Source: JAIRTY01 sp050257395 (GTDB lineage Bacteria; Actinomycetota; Actinomycetes; Streptosporangiales; Streptosporangiaceae). Taken from it: DNA of 10,028 nucleotides. Position 1 is the stretch's first letter. Each line of letters starts with the position of its first letter. The position numbers and the translations under genes were made by a program. Of this stretch, positions 6,553 through 10,028 are shown piece after piece. The notes below the pieces were generated by a model, which worked only from the letters and a program-made list of their open reading frames with translations, was not told the DNA's origin and did no database searches. The stretch lies in assembly GCA_050257395.1 (NCBI GenBank), contig JBLMWU010000182.1, positions 1 to 10,028 on the forward strand, in the 5' to 3' direction.

Positions 6553-9438
6553 GTGATTGAGCCGATCCGCCCGGCCGCGTTCAGGATCCTGGGGACGCTG
6601 GAGGTCCGGGCGGGCGACGGGGACGAGTGGACCGGGGTCGGGGCGCCGAAGCAGCGTGCGCTGCTGGCCGCGCTGCTGCTGCGGCCTGGCCAGACCGTGG
6701 CGACCGAGCGCCTGATCGACGAGGTCTGGGGTGACGGCGTCAAGGTCCCGGCGCGGGCGGCGAACCTCGTCAGCGTGTACATGCATCACCTGCGCAAGCT
6801 GATCGGGGACACCGACGGCACGGTGCTGGTCACCCGGTCGCCCGGCTACCGGGCCGAGCTGCCGCCGGGCGCGCTGGACGCGCAGCGGTTCGAGGAGCTG
6901 ACCGCCGCGGGCCGCCGCGAGCTGGCGGCGGGCAACCCGGCGCAGGCGGCCCCGCTGCTCGCTGATGCGCTCTCCCTGTGGCGGGGCCGGGCGCTGGCCG
7001 ACGTGCCGGCCTCGGCACTGATCTCCGCGGAGGCCGCCCGGCTGGAGGACGCCCGGATCGAGGCGCAGGCGCTGCGGATCGAGGCCGATCTGCGGTGCGG
7101 CCGGGGCGGCGAGGTGGTGGGCGAGCTGCGGCGGCTGCTGGCCGACAACCCGCTCCGCGAGGAGCTGTGGGCGCTGCTGATGCAGGCGCTGCACGGCGCC
7201 GGGCTGTCCGCGGCGGCGCTGGCGGAGTACGCCCGGGCCCGGGAGATCATCGCCGACGAGCTCGGCGTCGATCCCGGTCCCCGCCTCCAGCAGATCTACG
7301 CCGCGATCCTCAGCGCCGACGCGGACGCGGGCGCCGGGCCGCCCGCCGCCGGCGCTGACCAGGCGGCCGCCGGTACTGACCAGGCGGCGGCAGACGATCA
7401 GCCCGCGGCACCGGCGCCGGCGCAGCTGCCCGCCGACATCGCCGACTTCACCGGCCGGGCCGGCCAGGTGGACCAGCTGTGCGCGCTGCTGGCCGGCGAG
7501 GGTCGCGAGGACAACCCGGAGGCCGTCCCGGTCGTGGTCGTGGTCGGTTCCGGCGGACTCGGCAAGACCACCCTCGCGGTGCACGCGGCGCACCTGCTGG
7601 CCGCCCGGTTCCCCGACGGCCAGCTGCACGTGAACCTGCTCGGCGCGACCCAGCCGGTCAGCCCGGCGGAGGTGCTCGCCCGGTGCCTGCGCGATCTCGG
7701 GGTGGACCCGGCGCACATCCCGGCCGGGGAGGAGGAGCGGGCCGGGACGTTCCGGACCAGGCTGGCAGGCCGGCGGGTGCTGGTGGTGCTGGACGACGCC
7801 CGCGATGCGGCCCAGGTCCGGCCGCTGCTGCCAGGCAGCGCCAGCTGCGCGGTGCTGATCACCAGCCGCAGCCGGTTGCCGGAGCTGGTCGGCACCCGGA
7901 TCCTGGACCTGGAGGTGCTGCCAGCAGAGGAGGCCCGCACCCTGTTCGCCCGGGTCGCCGGGGAGCAGCGGGCCGCCGCCGAGCCCGCCGACACCGACCG
8001 GGTGCTGGCCGCCTGCGCGGGCCTGCCGCTGGCGATCCGGATCGCGGGCGCCCGGCTGGCCGCCCGCGGCGGGTGGAACGTGCACTACCTGGCGGGCCGG
8101 CTGGCTGACGAGCGCCGCCGCCTGGACGAGCTGCGGGCGGGGAACCTGGCGGTGCGCGCCTCGTTCGAGGTGAGCTTCTCCAGCCTGAGCAGCGCGGCCA
8201 GGCCGGGCGGGGTGGACCCGGCGCACGCGTTCCGGCTGCTGGGCGTGTGGACCGGCCCGTCGGTCCCGCTGGGCGCCGCGGCGGCGCTGCTCGGGGTTGA
8301 TGAGGCGGACGCCGCGGACGCGCTGGAGGTGCTGGTCGACGCGCACCTGCTGGACGAGCCCGAGCCGGACCAGTACCGCTTCCACGACCTGCTGCGCGTC
8401 TACGCCGCCGACCGCGCCCGCGCCCAGGAAACGGACGAGGACCGGCACGCCGCGATCACCCGCGTCCTCACCTGGTACCTGCACACGGTGGAAGCCGCGG
8501 CGCGCGTGATCTCGGCGCAGCGTGCCCAGGTCCCGCTGGACCCGCCCCCGCCTGACGTGGCCCCACTGACGTTCGTCTCCATGGACGATGCCCTTGACTG
8601 GTGTGAAGCGCAGCGGCCTGGGCTGATAGCCGCCACGAAACTGGCCGCCGACGCGGGCCTTCATCAGATCGCCTGGCAGTTGCCTGCCGCCGCCATGAGC
8701 TTCTTCTACCGGCACAGCCATTGGACGGACTGGGTGTCAGCGCACGAGGTGGGTCTGGCCAGCGCCCGCATCCTGGGCGATCGGCTCGCTAAGGCGTGGA
8801 TGCTCAACAACCTCGGCATGGCCTACGGTTCGAAGCGGCTAGGGGAGTCGGTTGCCTGCTTCGAGCAAGCGCTGGCGCTCTACCGGGAGCTTGGCGATCC
8901 GCGGGGCGAGACCCGGGCCGCTAATAACGTCGCCAATGCCTACTTTCAGCTGGGGCGGTTCGAGGAGGCCCTTGATGCGGCCCAGCGATCACTCGGCATC
9001 CAGCGGCGGCTGGGCAACCGCTACGGGGAAGGGATCGCGCTGAACCTGCTGGGATGCGCTTCCCGGGAGTTGTTGCGGTACGACGCGGCTGTGGATCACT
9101 TGCAGCAGGCTCTGGCCGTCTTCCGCGAACTTGGTGATCCGATGGTGGAGGCAGACTCGCTGAGTGATCTCGGAGAGGTATACCTGCACATGGGGGAGTC
9201 GGGCAATGCTCTCGCATGCCTGCGGGAGTCGCTCGGGATCTGGCGAAGCTCCGGCAACCGGCACGGGGAGGCGACTGCCCTGTACCGGCTCGGTATGGCC
9301 ATCCACCAGTCTGGCGATCTGGCTGCGGCACGTGGGACATTTTCCGAGGCGCTGCAGCTGTTCGAGAAACTCGGAGATCATGATCAGGCTGACCAGGTGC
9401 GTCTGTCGCTGGGGAAGATTGCGACGAGGGCGAGCTAG
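6553..9438 (+). CDS. AfsR-family SARP transcriptional regulator (winged helix-BTAD-NB-ARC-TPR)
   Basis: A 961-residue multidomain regulator, close in length and plan to Streptomyces AfsR, which controls antibiotic production genes. Domains in order: OmpR-type winged helix (about 8-105, FRILGTLEVRAG...GAPKQRALLAALLLRPGQTV...LIDEVWG); bacterial transcriptional activation domain (107-252, ending ELGVDPGPRLQQIYAAIL); an Ala/Gln-rich linker; an NB-ARC ATPase opened by QLPADIADFTGR, with P-loop GSGGLGKTT (332-340), Walker B RVLVVLDDA (408-416), sensor LITSRSR (435-441), GLPLAIRIAGARLA (490-503) and YRFHDLLR (608-615); and about five TPRs (745-955). ATP binding and TPR sensing presumably gate DNA binding; AfsR itself is also phosphorylated by Ser/Thr kinases. 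The GTG at 6553 is the only workable start, since TAA lies in frame at 6547. AAGGGG abuts it rather than sitting at normal spacing, so a leaderless or unusual initiation is possible. The TPR part has lower third-position GC than the rest. Confidence 0.93.
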   Translation: MIEPIRPAAFRILGTLEVRAGDGDEWTGVGAPKQRALLAALLLRPGQTVATERLIDEVWGDGVKVPARAANLVSVYMHHLRKLIGDTDGTVLVTRSPGYRAELPPGALDAQRFEELTAAGRRELAAGNPAQAAPLLADALSLWRGRALADVPASALISAEAARLEDARIEAQALRIEADLRCGRGGEVVGELRRLLADNPLREELWALLMQALHGAGLSAAALAEYARAREIIADELGVDPGPRLQQIYAAILSADADAGAGPPAAGADQAAAGTDQAAADDQPAAPAPAQLPADIADFTGRAGQVDQLCALLAGEGREDNPEAVPVVVVVGSGGLGKTTLAVHAAHLLAARFPDGQLHVNLLGATQPVSPAEVLARCLRDLGVDPAHIPAGEEERAGTFRTRLAGRRVLVVLDDARDAAQVRPLLPGSASCAVLITSRSRLPELVGTRILDLEVLPAEEARTLFARVAGEQRAAAEPADTDRVLAACAGLPLAIRIAGARLAARGGWNVHYLAGRLADERRRLDELRAGNLAVRASFEVSFSSLSSAARPGGVDPAHAFRLLGVWTGPSVPLGAAAALLGVDEADAADALEVLVDAHLLDEPEPDQYRFHDLLRVYAADRARAQETDEDRHAAITRVLTWYLHTVEAAARVISAQRAQVPLDPPPPDVAPLTFVSMDDALDWCEAQRPGLIAATKLAADAGLHQIAWQLPAAAMSFFYRHSHWTDWVSAHEVGLASARILGDRLAKAWMLNNLGMAYGSKRLGESVACFEQALALYRELGDPRGETRAANNVANAYFQLGRFEEALDAAQRSLGIQRRLGNRYGEGIALNLLGCASRELLRYDAAVDHLQQALAVFRELGDPMVEADSLSDLGEVYLHMGESGNALACLRESLGIWRSSGNRHGEATALYRLGMAIHQSGDLAAARGTFSEALQLFEKLGDHDQADQVRLSLGKIATRAS
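7355..7388. repeat. In-frame 21-bp duplication in the interdomain linker
   Basis: CTGACCAGGCGGC occurs at 7355-7367 and 7376-7388, a 21-bp period that encodes tandem GADQAAA / GTDQAAA in the linker between the activation domain and the NB-ARC domain. It probably reflects slippage in a flexible, low-complexity spacer. Confidence 0.6.
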
Positions 9439-9452
9439 TCAGTAAGTGCGTT

Positions 9453-9492
9453 GTCACCTGTTAGTTCGGTCAAAGACCTATTTGCCTATATG
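9453..9492 (+). promoter_or_regulatory. Candidate SARP-dependent promoter of the small gene
   Basis: The 136-bp gap between the regulator and the small gene is much more AT-rich than its surroundings. GTCACCT (9453-9459) and GTTCGGT (9464-9470) are 11 bp apart and match GTTTCGT, the upstream heptamer, at 4 and 5 of 7 positions. Eight bases separate the second from a -10-like TATTTG (9479-9484); TATATG (9487-9492) is an alternative. A spacing of 8 bp between the last repeat and -10 is known for SARP targets. The match is weak and is a hypothesis only. Confidence 0.3.
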
Positions 9493-9574
9493 CGTGCCTA
9501 CTACGCTACGAGCGTCTTATGTTGAGGCCGTCCTGACTGACACACGGACGGCAACGGGGATGAAAGGACAGATC

Positions 9575-9724
9575 ATGGGGGACACCCAGCCCGCGGAGCC
9601 CGAGCAGCAGCCAGTCGACGAGCAGGCCGCGGCAACCACCAGCACCCCGGACCCGCAGCAGCCCGTGCCTCCGGCACCTGATGATGACGGCGGTATCAAG
9701 CCGGACAACGTTTGGCACGAGTAA
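9575..9724 (+). CDS. Small acidic protein (49 aa), possible AfsS-like partner of the regulator
   Basis: ATG at 9575 is preceded by AAAGGA (9563-9568) at 6-nt spacing, the best ribosome-binding site in the window, and the stop is TAA at 9722. The protein is rich in Pro, Gln, Glu, Asp and Ala, has no Cys, no membrane segment and no signal peptide, and ends in a more specific-looking GGIKPDNVWHE. In Streptomyces, afsS lies just downstream of afsR, is activated by AfsR, and encodes a 63-residue protein with repeats of the form TxxxDNHMP. The position and the DN motif suggest a comparable small effector, but only one motif copy is present and overall similarity is not evident. Alternatives are a ribosomally made peptide precursor or an unrelated small protein. 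An upstream in-frame GTG (9446) is unlikely because it would add rare codons and lacks a ribosome-binding site. Confidence 0.7.
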   Translation: MGDTQPAEPEQQPVDEQAAATTSTPDPQQPVPPAPDDDGGIKPDNVWHE

Positions 9725-9742
9725 CCCGGTCAAACAGCTGCA

Positions 9743-9788
9743 GCGGCGCTGTGCTCCCAGGGGGTGACCCCGGAGCACGGCGCCGTTT
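9743..9788 (+). terminator. Strong stem-loop terminator after the small gene
   Basis: A 14-bp stem (9744-9757 with 9772-9785, one G-U pair) continues through a 2-nt bulge into a GGGG/CCCC stem (9760-9763 with 9768-9771) closed by a GTGA loop of the GNRA type. A short TTT (9786-9788) follows. It begins about 20 bases after the stop codon and probably ends the regulator/small-gene unit. Confidence 0.75.
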
Positions 9789-9924
9789 GCTGTGGCTGGG
9801 TGTTCGGCTGCGGCGCCATCTCCGGCTTCCACCAGGCTGAATCCGGGGGTGCGCGGCGGGCTGTCAACTTCTTTCCGGGATGAGGTCACGGTCGGGGTGG
9901 CGGCGCGCACTAAGTGACGAGACT

Positions 9925-9939
9925 CCGCACCGGGTGCGG
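9925..9939. promoter_or_regulatory. 15-bp perfect palindrome before the last gene
   Basis: CCGCACC and GGTGCGG flank a single central G. The one-base centre makes a DNA-binding operator more likely than an RNA hairpin. It lies 40 bp before the proposed start at 9980. No regulator can be named. Confidence 0.35.
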
Positions 9940-9979
9940 CGCTGACCCGCTGCCAGCCACGGGACAAGGGCGGTCACGG

Positions 9980-10028
9980 ATGAACGCAACGCTGGCCCCG
10001 CCGGGAAGCGCGGCCACGGCAGTCCCTT
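9980..10028 (+). CDS. Start of an unidentified gene (cut by window end)
   Basis: ATG at 9980 opens a frame (MNATLAPPGSAATAVP) that runs off the window. AAGGG (9966-9970) lies 9 nt upstream at acceptable spacing, and a strong terminator and a palindrome precede it, as expected for the beginning of a new transcription unit. Sixteen codons are too few to suggest a product. Confidence 0.45.
   Translation, partial: MNATLAPPGSAATAVP

Noticed and set aside
6094..8721. Long minus-strand open frame across the intergenic region and the regulator gene
   Set aside because: It is a high-GC shadow: the overlapping plus-strand frame has a complete, recognisable domain series, while the minus product is Arg/Gly/Pro-rich with no domain.
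9446..9574. N-terminal extension of the small protein to GTG 9446
   Set aside because: It would place AT-rich promoter-like DNA and a TTA codon inside the gene and has no ribosome-binding site, whereas ATG 9575 has an excellent one.
9575..9724. Lanthipeptide or other modified-peptide precursor
   Set aside because: The peptide has no Cys, few Ser/Thr, no double-Gly cleavage site before a core, and no maturation enzyme gene lies in the window.
9506..9967. Minus-strand 153-codon frame over the small gene and its terminator
   Set aside because: It runs through a strong plus-strand terminator stem and lacks recognisable features; its codons mirror the plus-strand composition.

Overview
This window comes from a high-GC actinobacterium. 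The coding DNA is strongly G/C-biased at third codon positions. GTG starts occur, there is a single TTA codon, and the gene families are typical of Streptomyces-like and Streptosporangium-like actinomycetes: an AfsR/SARP regulator, a DUF3516-type helicase, and a secreted protein with RILDT...DLxGYY modules. All supported genes lie on the + strand.

Layout. (1) 1-589: 3' part of a ribose-phosphate pyrophosphokinase gene (prs), cut by the window edge. (2) 706-3213: an 835-aa Ski2-like DEAD/DEAH-box helicase. (3) 3214-3313: a short intergenic region with a near-perfect AT-cored palindrome that overlaps the best promoter candidate. (4) 3314-6118: a 934-aa secreted protein with a signal peptide, a parallel beta-helix region, two PKD domains and three tandem actinobacterial surface modules; its tenth codon is TTA. 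(5) 6119-6552: 434 bp without a gene. It holds a GC-rich hairpin/terminator, a degenerate tandem array of about 65-bp units each centred on a CGCACGTGCG-type palindrome, an 8-bp dyad, and two identical heptamers spaced exactly 11 bp apart just before the next gene. (6) 6553-9438: a 961-aa AfsR-family regulator (winged helix, BTAD, NB-ARC, TPR). (7) 9575-9724: a 49-aa small protein gene with an excellent Shine-Dalgarno sequence. (8) 9743-9788: a strong stem-loop terminator. (9) 9980-end: the first codons of a probable further gene.

How the parts work together. The first two genes look like housekeeping functions (PRPP supply, RNA metabolism) and are separated from each other by 116 bp. The secreted protein appears to be its own transcription unit. 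The most coherent system is the AfsR-like regulator followed 136 bp later by a small acidic protein ending in a DN-containing motif. This recalls the afsR-afsS arrangement, in which the SARP regulator activates the adjacent small gene. Heptamer repeats at 11-bp spacing, the architecture of SARP operators, occur upstream of the regulator, and a weaker pair lies upstream of the small gene. This suggests autoregulation plus activation of the small gene, but that remains an inference from sequence pattern alone.
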